Source: Paraburkholderia sp. Tr-20389 (GTDB lineage: Bacteria; Pseudomonadota; Gammaproteobacteria; Burkholderiales; Burkholderiaceae). Taken from it: a stretch of DNA of 64,000 nucleotides. A model generated the notes under the pieces. It was not told the origin of the DNA. It did no database searches and saw only the letters and a list, made by a program, of their open reading frames with translations. Where the stretch lies: assembly GCF_017104565.1 (NCBI RefSeq), contig NZ_JAAGPD010000028.1, positions 1-64,000 on the forward strand, written 5' to 3'. This document shows positions 1 to 9,231 of the stretch, one piece after another (the stretch's first letter is position 1; every line of letters starts with the position of its first letter). Both the position numbers and the translations under genes were made by a program.

Positions 1-302
1 TCGCGAAGAAGCTGTCGAAGGAGCAGTCGAACATGAAGCTGTTCGACATCGCGGAACGCCTCGAAACCGTGATGGCCGACGTGAAGAAGATGTTCCCCAA
101 TCTCGACTGGTTCAGCGCCGTGTCGTACCACATGATGGGCGTGCCGACGGCCATGTTCACGCCGCTGTTCGTGATCTCGCGCACGTCCGGCTGGGCCGCG
201 CACATCATCGAGCAACGTGTCGACAACAAGATCATTCGGCCGAGCGCGAATTACACGGGACCGGACAATCTCGCGTTCGTGCCGCTCGCAAAGCGCGCCT
301 GA
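1..302 (+). CDS. prpC: 2-methylcitrate synthase, C-terminal part (runs in from upstream)
   Basis: Only the last 99 or so residues are present; the reading frame is open to the window edge (first complete codon at base 3). The sequence matches the C-terminal part of the citrate synthase fold as found in PrpC, including the segment [19 protein letters not shown] and the [12 protein letters not shown] segment, and ends in LAKRA. PrpC condenses propionyl-CoA with oxaloacetate to give 2-methylcitrate, the entry step of the 2-methylcitrate cycle. The next two genes, acnD and prpF, carry out the following dehydration, which fixes the assignment as PrpC rather than GltA. prpB would be expected upstream, outside the window. 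Confidence 0.93.
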   Translation, partial: AKKLSKEQSNMKLFDIAERLETVMADVKKMFPNLDWFSAVSYHMMGVPTAMFTPLFVISRTSGWAAHIIEQRVDNKIIRPSANYTGPDNLAFVPLAKRA

Positions 303-352
303 TCGACCAGCCGTTCTTTCGATTGCGGATGTGAGAGCCGCGTCGAACTTGG

Positions 353-392
353 GCCCTGGTTCGTCGATACCCGCGAGCCAGGGCTGCTTTTT
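353..392 (+). terminator. Probable rho-independent terminator after prpC
   Basis: A 7-bp stem (GCCCTGG at 353-359, CCAGGGC at 378-384) with an 18-nt loop is followed by TGCTTTTT. It lies 50 bp after the prpC stop codon and before acnD. The loop is long, so it may only attenuate transcription into acnD-prpF. Confidence 0.5.
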
Positions 393-551
393 GTCGAACA
401 CCCTTTGCTGCACTGCGCGCCCGTTCACGCGCTAAACTTCGCGGAAAGCGCTCGCACGCGATCCGCCCGTATGAAACGGGAGAATACGGCGTGACGCCGT
501 GGCCTTCCGCGCAAGGCCGCTCCCGATAATTACCGCATGTGTCCCTACGTC

Positions 552-3149
552 ATGAATACTGCATACCGCAAACCGCTGCCCGGCACCTCGCTGGACTACT
601 TCGACACACGCGCCGCCATCGACGCGATTCAACCCGGCGCGTACGACAAGCTACCGTACACGTCGCGCGTGCACGCCGAGAACCTCGTACGGCGCTGCGA
701 TCCCGCGACGCTGAACGATTCGCTCAAACAGATCGTCGAACGCAAACGCGAACTGGATTTTCCGTGGTTTCCGGCGCGCGTCGTGTGCCATGACATTCTG
801 GGTCAAACCGCGCTCGTCGATCTCGCCGGCCTGCGCGACGCAATCGCCGATCAGGGCGGCGATCCTGCGAAGGTGAACCCCGTCGTGCCCGTGCAACTGA
901 TCGTCGATCACTCGCTCGCAGTGGAGTGCGGCGGCTTCGATCCCGATGCGTTCGCGAAGAATCGCGCGATCGAAGACCGGCGCAACGAAGACCGCTTCGA
1001 CTTCATCAACTGGACCAAGAAAGCGTTCAAGAACGTCGACGTGATTCCGCCCGGCAACGGCATCATGCATCAGATCAATCTGGAGCGGATGTCGCCCGTG
1101 ATTCATGCCGTCGATGGCGTCGCGTATCCCGACACGCTGGTCGGCACGGACAGCCACACGCCGCATGTGGATGCGCTCGGCGTGATCGCGGTGGGGGTCG
1201 GCGGGCTGGAAGCGGAGAACGTGATGCTTGGCCGCGCGTCGTGGATGCGTCTGCCGGATATCGTCGGTGTGGAGCTGTCAGGCAAGCGCCAGCCGGGCAT
1301 CACCGCAACCGATATCGTGCTCGCGTTGACCGAATTCCTGCGCAAGGAAAAGGTGGTCGGCGCATACCTGGAGTTTCGCGGCGAGGGCGCGTCGAGCCTT
1401 ACGCTCGGCGATCGCGCGACGATCTCCAACATGGCGCCCGAATACGGCGCGACGGCCGCGATGTTCTTCATCGACGAACAGACGATCGATTATCTGCGCC
1501 TCACGGGCCGCGACGATGCGCAAGTGAAGCTCGTCGAAACCTATGCAAAAACAGCGGGTTTGTGGGCGGATACGCTCAAGCACGCTGAATATGAGCGCGT
1601 CCTCAGCTTCGATCTGTCGACGGTCGTGCGCAACATGGCGGGTCCGTCGAATCCGCACAAGCGTCTGCCGACGTCGGACCTCGCAGAGCGCGGCATCGCG
1701 GGCAAGTGGGAAGAAGTGCCTGGACAGATGCCCGATGGCGCGGTCATCATCGCGGCGATCACGAGCTGCACGAACACGAGCAATCCGCGCAACGTGATCG
1801 CGGCCGCTTTGCTCGCGCGCAATGCGAACGCCCGAGGACTGACGCGCAAGCCGTGGGTGAAATCGTCGCTGGCGCCGGGATCGAAGGCCGTCGAGTTGTA
1901 TCTGGAGGAGGCGAACCTGTTGCCCGATCTGGAAAAGCTCGGCTTCGGCATCGTCGCGTTTGCGTGCACGACGTGCAATGGCATGTCGGGCGCACTCGAT
2001 CCGACGATCCAGCAGGAGATCATCGACCGCGATCTGTACGCGACGGCTGTGCTGTCGGGCAATCGCAACTTCGATGGCCGCATTCATCCGTATGCGAAGC
2101 AGGCGTTTCTCGCGTCGCCGCCGCTCGTGGTCGCGTATGCGATTGCAGGCACGATCCGGTTCGATATCGAACGCGACGTGCTCGGCACCGACCAGGACGG
2201 CAAGCCGGTGTATCTGAAGGACATCTGGCCGAGCGATGAAGAGATCGACGCGATCGTCAAACAGAGCGTGAAGCCCGAGCAGTTCCGCAAGGTCTATGAA
2301 CCGATGTTCGCGGTCACGGCGGCAAGCGGCGAGCCGATCAGCCCGCTCTACGACTGGCGCGCGCAAAGCACGTATATTCGCCGGCCGCCGTATTGGGAAG
2401 GCGCGCTCGCGGGCGAGCGCACGCTGAAGGGCATGCGGCCGCTGGCCGTGCTCGGCGACAACATCACGACCGACCACCTGTCGCCGTCGAACGCGATTCT
2501 CGCGAACAGTGCGGCAGGCGAATACCTCACGAAAATGGGCCTGCCCGAAGAGGACTTCAATTCGTATGCGACGCATCGCGGCGATCACCTGACTGCGCAG
2601 CGCGCGACGTTCGCGAATCCGACGCTGATCAACGAAATGGCTGTCGTCGATGGGCAGTTGAAGAAGGGATCGCTTGCGCGCATCGAGCCCGAAGGCAAGG
2701 TCACGCGCATGTGGGAAGCCATCGAGACTTACATGGACCGCAAGCAGCCGCTCATCATCATTGCGGGTGCGGACTACGGTCAGGGTTCGTCGCGCGACTG
2801 GGCCGCGAAGGGCGTGCGGCTCGCGGGCGTCGAGGCGATCGTTGCCGAAGGCTTCGAGCGCATTCACCGCACGAACCTGATCGGCATGGGCGTGCTGCCG
2901 CTCGAATTCAAGCCGGGCGTGAACCGGCTTGCGCTGGGCATCGACGGGACGGAGTCGTATGACGTGATCGGCGAACGCAAGCCGCGCGCGGACCTGACGC
3001 TCGTGATTCATCGAAAGAACGGCGAGCGGGTCGACGTGCCCGTGACGTGCCGACTCGACACGGCAGAGGAAGTCTCGATCTACGAAGCGGGCGGCGTGCT
3101 GCAGCGCTTTGCGCAAGACTTCCTGGAGTCGTCGAAAGCCGCTGCCTAA
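552..3149 (+). CDS. acnD: Fe/S-dependent 2-methylisocitrate dehydratase AcnD
   Basis: AcnD is an aconitase-type [4Fe-4S] hydro-lyase that, with PrpF, dehydrates 2-methylcitrate on the way to 2-methylisocitrate in propionate catabolism (cytosolic). The protein is about 865 residues and starts MNTAYRKPLPGT, typical of AcnD. The substrate loop GTDSHTPHVDALGV and the cluster cysteines in ITSCTNTSNPRN and ACTTCNGMSG are visible, followed by the swivel domain with GADYGQGSSRDWAAKG. An in-frame ATG 15 bases earlier (537) is possible, but family N-termini favour 552; neither has a clear Shine-Dalgarno. It sits between prpC and prpF, the standard order for the AcnD/PrpF version of the pathway that replaces PrpD. 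Confidence 0.95.
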   Translation: MNTAYRKPLPGTSLDYFDTRAAIDAIQPGAYDKLPYTSRVHAENLVRRCDPATLNDSLKQIVERKRELDFPWFPARVVCHDILGQTALVDLAGLRDAIADQGGDPAKVNPVVPVQLIVDHSLAVECGGFDPDAFAKNRAIEDRRNEDRFDFINWTKKAFKNVDVIPPGNGIMHQINLERMSPVIHAVDGVAYPDTLVGTDSHTPHVDALGVIAVGVGGLEAENVMLGRASWMRLPDIVGVELSGKRQPGITATDIVLALTEFLRKEKVVGAYLEFRGEGASSLTLGDRATISNMAPEYGATAAMFFIDEQTIDYLRLTGRDDAQVKLVETYAKTAGLWADTLKHAEYERVLSFDLSTVVRNMAGPSNPHKRLPTSDLAERGIAGKWEEVPGQMPDGAVIIAAITSCTNTSNPRNVIAAALLARNANARGLTRKPWVKSSLAPGSKAVELYLEEANLLPDLEKLGFGIVAFACTTCNGMSGALDPTIQQEIIDRDLYATAVLSGNRNFDGRIHPYAKQAFLASPPLVVAYAIAGTIRFDIERDVLGTDQDGKPVYLKDIWPSDEEIDAIVKQSVKPEQFRKVYEPMFAVTAASGEPISPLYDWRAQSTYIRRPPYWEGALAGERTLKGMRPLAVLGDNITTDHLSPSNAILANSAAGEYLTKMGLPEEDFNSYATHRGDHLTAQRATFANPTLINEMAVVDGQLKKGSLARIEPEGKVTRMWEAIETYMDRKQPLIIIAGADYGQGSSRDWAAKGVRLAGVEAIVAEGFERIHRTNLIGMGVLPLEFKPGVNRLALGIDGTESYDVIGERKPRADLTLVIHRKNGERVDVPVTCRLDTAEEVSIYEAGGVLQRFAQDFLESSKAAA

Positions 3150-3222
3150 GGCCGACGTTTTTCATGCATTCCATGCGGGCGGCGCGCGATGTGCCGCCCT
3201 ACTCTCATCAGGATCACCACAC

Positions 3223-4398
3223 ATGGCACACGCACCTCAGATCAGGATACCCGCGACCTACATGCGAGGCGGCACCAGCAAAGGCGTGTTCTTTCGCTTG
3301 AAAGACCTGCCCGAAGCCGCGCAAGTGCCGGGCGCCGCGCGCGATGCGTTGCTGCTGCGCGTAATCGGCAGCCCCGATCCGTATGGCAAGCAGATCGACG
3401 GCATGGGCGGCGCGACGTCGAGCACCAGCAAGACGGTGATCGTCGCGAAGAGCAGCAGGCCCGATCACGACGTGGATTATCTGTTCGGTCAGGTATCGAT
3501 CGACAAGCCGTTCGTCGACTGGAGCGGCAATTGCGGCAATCTGTCGGCGGCCGTGGGACCGTTTGCGATCAGCGGCGGACTGGTGGATCCGGAGCGCGTG
3601 CCGGACAACGGTGTTGCCGTCGTTCGAATCTGGCAGGCCAATATCGGCAAGACGATCATCGCGCACGTGCCGATGACCAACGGCGCCGTGCAGGAAACGG
3701 GTGACTTCGAACTCGACGGCGTTACGTTCCCTGCTGCCGAAGTGCAGCTCGAATTCATGGACCCCGCCGCCGAGGAAGAAGGCGCAGGGGGTTCGATGTT
3801 CCCGACGGGGAATCTCGTCGACGATCTCGAAGTGCCGGGTGTCGGTACGTTGAAGGCGACGATGATCAATGCGGGCATTCCGACGATCTTCGTCAACGCC
3901 GACGCGATCGGGTACACGGGCACGGAATTGCAGGACGCGATCAATGGCGACGATGCCGCGCTCAAGAAGTTCGAGACCATTCGGTCTTATGGCGCGTTGC
4001 GGATGGGGTTGATCAAGAGTCTCGACGAGATCGCGAAGCGGCAGCATACGCCGAAGATAGCGTTTGTCGCTGCGCCTGCCGGGTATGTGGCTTCTAGTGG
4101 CAAGACCGTGGTTGCTGATGATGTCGATCTGCTCGTGCGGGCGATGTCGATGGGCAAGCTGCATCACGCGATGATGGGGACGGCTGCTGTCGCTATTGGC
4201 ACCGCTGCTGCTATTCCTGGCACGCTTGTTAATCTTGCCGCCGGCGGTGGGGAACGTGAAGCTGTGCGGTTTGGGCATCCCTCTGGCACCCTGCGGGTGG
4301 GGGCTGAAGCCGTTCTCGTGAATGGCGAGTGGGTTGTGAAGAAGGCTGTTATGAGTCGTAGTGCCCGGGTGTTGATGGAGGGATGGGTGCGGGTTTAA
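3223..4398 (+). CDS. prpF: 2-methylaconitate cis-trans isomerase PrpF (AcnD accessory protein)
   Basis: A 391-residue protein of the PrpF family (diaminopimelate epimerase-like fold) that isomerises the 2-methylaconitate made by AcnD. Family segments seen: IPATYMRGGTSKGVFF at the N-terminus, GMGGATSSTSKTVIV, and SGNCGNLSAAVGPFAI, which carries the cysteine expected in the active-site region. The ATG at 3223 is preferred over an in-frame start at 3109, because the latter would overlap acnD and add residues unlike the family. The gap to acnD is 73 bp, consistent with one transcript. The gene ends just before a GT-rich tandem repeat. Confidence 0.95.
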   Translation: MAHAPQIRIPATYMRGGTSKGVFFRLKDLPEAAQVPGAARDALLLRVIGSPDPYGKQIDGMGGATSSTSKTVIVAKSSRPDHDVDYLFGQVSIDKPFVDWSGNCGNLSAAVGPFAISGGLVDPERVPDNGVAVVRIWQANIGKTIIAHVPMTNGAVQETGDFELDGVTFPAAEVQLEFMDPAAEEEGAGGSMFPTGNLVDDLEVPGVGTLKATMINAGIPTIFVNADAIGYTGTELQDAINGDDAALKKFETIRSYGALRMGLIKSLDEIAKRQHTPKIAFVAAPAGYVASSGKTVVADDVDLLVRAMSMGKLHHAMMGTAAVAIGTAAAIPGTLVNLAAGGGEREAVRFGHPSGTLRVGAEAVLVNGEWVVKKAVMSRSARVLMEGWVRV

Positions 4399-4425
4399 GG
4401 GATTTGCCTGCGGCGCGGAGTTGCT

Positions 4426-4605
4426 GGTTTTGGTTTTTTGGTTTTGGTTTTTTGGTTTTGGTTTTTTGGTTTTGGTTTTTTGGTTTTGGTTTTTTGGTTT
4501 TGGTTTTTTGGTTTTGGTTTTTTGGTTTTGGTTTTTTGGTTTTGGTTTTGGTTTTGGTTTTGGTTTTGCTTTGGTTTTGCTTTTGCTTTTGCTTTTGCTT
4601 TTGCC
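4426..4605 (+). repeat. GT-rich tandem repeat, 14-bp then 6-bp units
   Basis: Starting 28 bp after the prpF stop there are eight exact head-to-tail copies of GGTTTTGGTTTTTT (4426-4537), then about five copies of GGTTTT (4538-4567), then GCTTTT-like units to about 4605. The plus strand holds regularly spaced GG pairs separated by T tracts, and composition is far from that of the neighbouring genes. Apparent proteins here (runs of FWF or KPKP) are only translations of the repeat. It abuts the inverted repeat starting at 4610. Confidence 0.95.
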
Positions 4606-4609
4606 TTCG

Positions 4610-5258
4610 CTGGCATCCGCGTTGTGTCTCTGGTTTGCTGGCGTTGCCCCTGTGCGGGGCGGCACCTACTTTTCTTTGCAGCGGCAAAGAAAAGTAGGCA
4701 AAAGAAAGCCGCTCACACCGCTAGCTTTTGTACTTGCCTGCGGGCCCCCTACGGGTCCCGCACTCCACACGGCAACACATCGTTTTGCGCCCGTTGCCAG
4801 CGCCTCGAACAGGCGCATCACCCACTCCAATCACCCGCAGGCAGCCCGCGGCAGCGACCCGTCCGCGCCGCCCAGGTGGCAAACTGTGTGTAGCTTGTCG
4901 CGCCGTATGCGTTGGCGATACTACGACACCGAACCCGCTTTTCAGTCCGGAGTGGTGCACTTCCATCGCGACAGCCTACACACAGTTTGCCACCTGGGCG
5001 GCAGTCGAATTCTGGTAACGCGGGCTATGACGTGGGAGTGTGAAGCGGGTGAGGCGTGCACGTAGCACGCTGGCAACGGGCGCAAACCAGTGCGTTGCCG
5101 CGTGAAGCGTAAGAACTGTCGGGGGCCCGCAGGCAACAACAAGCACTGGCGGGGTTAGCCCGCTTTCTTTGCTTACTTTCTTTGCGGCGGCAAAGAAAGT
5201 AAGTGCCGCCCCGCACAGGGGCAACGCCAGCAAACCAGAGACACAACGCGGATGCCAG
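4610..5258. repeat. 649-bp imperfect inverted-repeat element
   Basis: The two ends are exact inverted copies over 56 bp (4610-4665 against 5203-5258). The two inner ends match over 27 bp (4867-4893 against 4976-5002), and shorter exact blocks lie between, such as TTTGCGCCCGTTGCCAGCG. Arms are about 284 bp with an 82-bp centre (4894-4975). Each arm also has its own hairpin: a 15-bp stem at 4665-4679/4684-4698 and a 14-bp stem at 5172-5185/5190-5203. No convincing gene lies inside. It may be a non-autonomous transposable or dispersed intergenic element; no target-site duplication was identified. Confidence 0.85.
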
Positions 5259-5592
5259 CAAAAAAAACCGGCAACGCGGCGCCCTTCGTCGCGCAGCATC
5301 GTCACGAAACGCCATTCGGCATTGAGCTTCGAGTTCGATTGCAAAGCGCTCAATATTCCAGCGTTGCAATTGCGCCAACCCGCGCTATCGCGCAACGCGC
5401 AACGCGCAACGGTGTTCCTGTCATCTTCGTATGGCAGGTCCGCAATGGGCATGTAACAAATCGAAGCAATTACGCTTTGTAATGCCAATTATTGGATATG
5501 CACGGAGCTAACATGCGCACGAGATATCGAGCAAATGTCCCTTGGCACAAAGATCAGCCACGACGCATTTAGCCTACGCAGACCTAGCCCAC

Positions 5593-6783
5593 ATGACATC
5601 ACGATCCAGAATAAGCCCGCCCTATAGAGCGATCTATGTGGTCACTGCCGTGCTCGCCAACAGCACTCCGGCAGCAGCCCAGGTGAACCATGTTTCTTCG
5701 AACGATGCGTGCCAGCTTCACGAAGAAGCCCGCTTGCCGATGGTCGAATCGCGCGGCCACTATTTCGTCGCGGTCGATATCAACGACTCTCAGCGGCTGC
5801 TCGGTGTCGACACGAGTGCCGAACGAACCATACTGTCCGCTGATACGGCAGACGCGCTCAATCTGCCTGCCGATACGTCAAAAGCCGAAAACCTCGTCAA
5901 TGTCGGCGAGCGCATGAAGCCGGTTTATCCCCGCGTAGTCGCTTCGTTGAAGCTCGGCCCCGCCGAATGGTCCAACCTCACCGTGCCGACGGTCGAGAGC
6001 CTGTTGCCCAGCCCTCATACGCCGACACCCGTCGCTGGGGTGCTCGGCGCGAACATTCTGTCGCGCTATGACGTCGAACTCGATTTCCCCGCCGGCACGA
6101 TGACACTGTACTCGGCGCAAAACTGCGCCGGACGGTTTGCGCCGTGGCACGGCGATTATCAGGCGTATTCACCCGAATACACGAAGCGTCATCGTTTCAT
6201 CGTGTCGGTTGCGCTGAATGGTCATCCCATGCGCGCGGTTCTCGACACGGGAGCGACGCACTCTCTGGTATCGCGCGCGGCGGCGCTGGATGCCGGCGTA
6301 GACGAGGCGGAACTCGCACGCGATCGGACGGTTTCGGGAACAGGCCTGAACGGCAACTCGATCGGGGTCCACATCCATCGCTTCGAACAGTTCCGAGTGG
6401 GTTCGCGGGCGTACGACAACATCGTCCTCGAAGTCGGCGACACGCAGTTGTCGACGGACATGCTGCTCGGCATGGACTTCATGAAGTGGCGCCGGGTGTG
6501 GCTGTCGTATTCGACGGGTTGGGTCTTCACGCAACTCGCATCGCTGCGTGCGGATGGCGGTCTCGTAGAGCCGCATTCCGTGTCGGGTCCCGGTCGGGCG
6601 CTCGATGCCGGCGCCGAACTGGCCGCGATACCGCATGCGGCCAGCACGCCCGACGCGCTTCCGCTCGACCGTCTCCGTGAGTTTTCAAGTCACTCGCACA
6701 TCACGTATTACCGAAGCCAACGGCTGATCGAAGCGCCGCGCATGCCATCGGGCGGTTACAAGCCGGGCGATACTTTCCCCTGA
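5593..6783 (+). CDS. Exported protein with two retropepsin-like aspartic protease domains
   Basis: The first 30 residues look like a signal peptide ending in PAAAQ. Two homologous aspartyl-protease-like domains follow. The first has the motif GVDTSAERT (Asp about residue 73), the second the classical VLDTGATHSLV (Asp about 218), each followed downstream by a hydrophobic-glycine segment (VLGANILSRYDVELDF and LLGMDFMKWRRVWLSY). A protein with both halves could work as an internal dimer, like pepsins, in the periplasm. An in-frame TTG at 5542 is the only upstream alternative; ATG 5593 gives the better signal peptide. Substrate unknown. The gene stands alone between the repeat region and a convergent transporter. 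Confidence 0.8.
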   Translation: MTSRSRISPPYRAIYVVTAVLANSTPAAAQVNHVSSNDACQLHEEARLPMVESRGHYFVAVDINDSQRLLGVDTSAERTILSADTADALNLPADTSKAENLVNVGERMKPVYPRVVASLKLGPAEWSNLTVPTVESLLPSPHTPTPVAGVLGANILSRYDVELDFPAGTMTLYSAQNCAGRFAPWHGDYQAYSPEYTKRHRFIVSVALNGHPMRAVLDTGATHSLVSRAAALDAGVDEAELARDRTVSGTGLNGNSIGVHIHRFEQFRVGSRAYDNIVLEVGDTQLSTDMLLGMDFMKWRRVWLSYSTGWVFTQLASLRADGGLVEPHSVSGPGRALDAGAELAAIPHAASTPDALPLDRLREFSSHSHITYYRSQRLIEAPRMPSGGYKPGDTFP

Positions 6784-6809
6784 TGCATACGGGAAGCGCC
6801 GGCCCGGAG

Positions 6810-8126
6810 TCAGATCGATGCAGCCTCGTCCACGATGCGCCGCCGCGCCATGAACCAGTAAAACAACGCCGCACAGCCCGCAATCGCACCGCCGATCACG
6901 AACGCAAGCGAGTACGAACCCGTGCGATCGACGATGAAACCCGCCGCCACCGGCGAAAACGCACCGCCAAAATAACCGCCGAAGTTCTGGATCGCACTGA
7001 CGGAGGCCACCATCGACGAAGGCGCGATATCCGCTGCGAGCGCCCACGCATTGCCGATCGTCGCGGCGATGAACGCGAGCCCGACCGTCATCAGCACGAT
7101 CGTCATCGTGATCGACTGGGTGAAGGGCAGCGCAATCGCGCAGACAGCCGCGCCGAGCGAACAGCAGACAATGATGATGCGCTTCGCGCCCATCGACGTC
7201 GCCACGCCGCGATCGACGAGCTTCGTCGCGATCCACCCCGCCAGGATTTCGCCCAGCGCGCCGCCGAACCACGGAATGCTTGCGTACACGCCAAGCTGCG
7301 CGAGCGAAATATGGAAGCGGTCGAGCAAATAGAGCGGCAGGAACACGAGGAACAGATTCCACAGCCAGATCGCGCAAAAGTAGCCGAGGATCATGCCCCA
7401 CACGCTGCGATGCCCGAACAGCGAGCGCCACTTGATCGACGACGTCGCGAGCGACTGCTCGTGTCCGCCGCCGCCCGCTTCGATATACGCGAACTCTTCG
7501 CGCGAGAGCCGCTTGCTCTGCGCCGGGTTGCGATAGAGGAACAGAAACAGAATGGCGAACGCGATGCCGACGGCACCCGTCACATGAAACAGCGAGCGCC
7601 AGCCGAAGGCGATCATCAACGCGACCAGCACGGCAGGCGCGAGCGCCGGTCCCCACTTCGACGACGAGTCCCACACGCCCGTCGCGAAGCCTCGCTCCTT
7701 GCCGGGAAACCACGCGGCCGTGATCTTCGCGGAGGTCGGCCAGCACGGTGCCTCGCCCACGGCGAGCAGCACGCGCATCACGATCAGCCCGGAGATCGAA
7801 CCGACCACACCCGTCAGCCACGTCGCGACGCTCCACCAGATCATCCCGATCGCATACGCTTTCTTTGCACCAAAACGATCGATGATCCAGCCTGCGGGCA
7901 ACTGCATCACCGCATACGTCCACGCGAACACGGTGCCGAGCAAGCCGATCTGCGTGCGCGTGAGGCCGAGATCCTGAATCATGCCGGGCGCCGCAATCGA
8001 AAGACTCGCGCGGTCCATGTAGTTGATGATGCCGCCTAGCAGCAGCCAGATCAGCACGTGCCAGCGGAAATTCATGCGCGTCGTGCCTGCCGCCGACGCC
8101 TGTGCTGCCGTGAGCTTCTCATCCAT
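6810..8126 (-). CDS. MFS transporter, anion:cation symporter (ACS) type, sugar-acid uptake
   Basis: A 438-residue membrane protein with about 12 hydrophobic segments and MFS signatures, including GGIINYMDRASLSIAAPGM in helix 1 and AGWIIDRFGAKKAY in the loop between helices 2 and 3. This start of the fold is typical of the ACS family that imports galactonate, glucarate and related acids with protons. A strong Shine-Dalgarno (AAGGAGGAG) precedes the ATG. It is the last gene of the minus-strand operon 13989-6810, whose enzymes degrade a sugar acid, so the substrate is probably an aldonate. A second MFS gene lies two genes upstream in the same operon. Confidence 0.88.
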   Translation of the reverse strand: MDEKLTAAQASAAGTTRMNFRWHVLIWLLLGGIINYMDRASLSIAAPGMIQDLGLTRTQIGLLGTVFAWTYAVMQLPAGWIIDRFGAKKAYAIGMIWWSVATWLTGVVGSISGLIVMRVLLAVGEAPCWPTSAKITAAWFPGKERGFATGVWDSSSKWGPALAPAVLVALMIAFGWRSLFHVTGAVGIAFAILFLFLYRNPAQSKRLSREEFAYIEAGGGGHEQSLATSSIKWRSLFGHRSVWGMILGYFCAIWLWNLFLVFLPLYLLDRFHISLAQLGVYASIPWFGGALGEILAGWIATKLVDRGVATSMGAKRIIIVCCSLGAAVCAIALPFTQSITMTIVLMTVGLAFIAATIGNAWALAADIAPSSMVASVSAIQNFGGYFGGAFSPVAAGFIVDRTGSYSLAFVIGGAIAGCAALFYWFMARRRIVDEAASI

Positions 8127-8258
8127 TCTGTCTCCTCCTTTCGTTGCCTGCCGTGAACTCTGTCTGGTCCCACTCGATGCTGGCTGGAGTTGTCCCTGCG
8201 TTCATACGCCGGAACATGCGCGTCGCCCTTCGAGGCCGGCGCGCATCGCGCTACGCGT

Positions 8259-9188
8259 TCACTTCCCCCAACGCAGCACCAGCGGATCGAGCCTGCGCGC
8301 GATGTCGATCAGTTCGGCACGCGTATCGGGATGCATCGCCGGCAGCGGATGGCGCGGGTCTTCGCACGCGATCACACCGCCCTCCTTCATCAGCGCCTTC
8401 GCGGCGAGCAGACCCGTCTGGCGGTTCTCGTGATTGATCAGCGGCAGCCAGCGTTGATAGTGCGCAAACGCTTCGTCGCGCTTGCCTTCGCGGAACGCTT
8501 CCAGAATGGGGCGAATGCCGTCGGGATAGCCGCCGCCCGTCATCGAGCCCGTTGCGCCCGCGTTGAGGTCCGCGAACAGCGTGATCGCTTCTTCGCCGTC
8601 CCACGGGCCTTCCACTGCATCGCCGCCGAGGCGGATCAGTTCGCGCAGCTTGGCCGCCGCGCCCGGCGTTTCGATCTTGAAGTACGAGACCTGTTCGAGT
8701 TCGCGCGCCATGCGTGCGAGGAACGGCGCCGACAGTACCGTGCCGCTCGCGGGCGCGTCCTGAATCATGATGGGAATGTCGATGCCGTCCGACAGCCGCG
8801 CGTAGAACTCGTAGATCTGCGTCTCGGGCACGCGGAACGTCGCGCCGTGATACGGCGGCATCACCATCACCATCGACGCGCCCTGTTCCTGCGCGCGGCG
8901 GCTGCGTTCGACGCACACCGCACTGCTGTAATGACTCGTCGTCACGATCACGGGCACGCGGCCCGCGACGTGTTCGAGCATCGTGCGCGTGAGCGTTTCG
9001 CGTTCGTCATCGGAAAGCGCGAACTGCTCGGAGAAGTTCGCCAGAATGCACAGGCCGTCCGAGCCTGCATCGATCATGAAATCGACGACACGCTTCTGGC
9101 TTTCCAGATCGAGCGCGCCCGTTTCGGTGAAGGTGGTCGGCACCACAGGGAAGATGCCGCGATAGCGTGGAGTGGTTTGCGAGGTCAT
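8259..9188 (-). CDS. DapA-family lyase, probably 2-keto-3-deoxy-L-arabonate (KDA) dehydratase
   Basis: A 309-residue class I aldolase-fold protein of the dihydrodipicolinate synthase family. The N-terminus PRYRGIFPVVPTTFTETG and the segment GSDGLCILANFSEQFALSDDE resemble bacterial L-KDA dehydratase, which converts 2-keto-3-deoxypentonate to alpha-ketoglutarate semialdehyde. The Schiff-base lysine is expected in QVSYFKIE. It is not a lysine-pathway DapA: the YYNKP segment of true DapA is replaced by MPPYHGATF. It sits in one operon with an IlvD/Edd dehydratase and a semialdehyde dehydrogenase, the steps immediately before and after. A 5-dehydro-4-deoxyglucarate dehydratase is the main alternative. 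Confidence 0.8.
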   Translation of the reverse strand: MTSQTTPRYRGIFPVVPTTFTETGALDLESQKRVVDFMIDAGSDGLCILANFSEQFALSDDERETLTRTMLEHVAGRVPVIVTTSHYSSAVCVERSRRAQEQGASMVMVMPPYHGATFRVPETQIYEFYARLSDGIDIPIMIQDAPASGTVLSAPFLARMARELEQVSYFKIETPGAAAKLRELIRLGGDAVEGPWDGEEAITLFADLNAGATGSMTGGGYPDGIRPILEAFREGKRDEAFAHYQRWLPLINHENRQTGLLAAKALMKEGGVIACEDPRHPLPAMHPDTRAELIDIARRLDPLVLRWGK

Positions 9189-9231
9189 GGCGTGTGTTCC
9201 GCTAGAGATGAGTTGAACGAGGCGGCGCGAA

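Noticed and set aside
1278-3116. 612-codon open frame on the minus strand opposite acnD
   Set aside because: Mirror frame of a well-supported gene in high-GC DNA; Arg/His-rich translation without family features or ribosome site.
3214-4697. Long low-complexity proteins (KPKP or FWF repeats) on both strands over the GT repeat
   Set aside because: They are direct translations of the 14-bp tandem repeat and have no other support.
4665-4698. Rho-independent terminator for prpF
   Set aside because: The 15-bp hairpin is strong but no T run follows in either direction; it is part of the inverted-repeat element.
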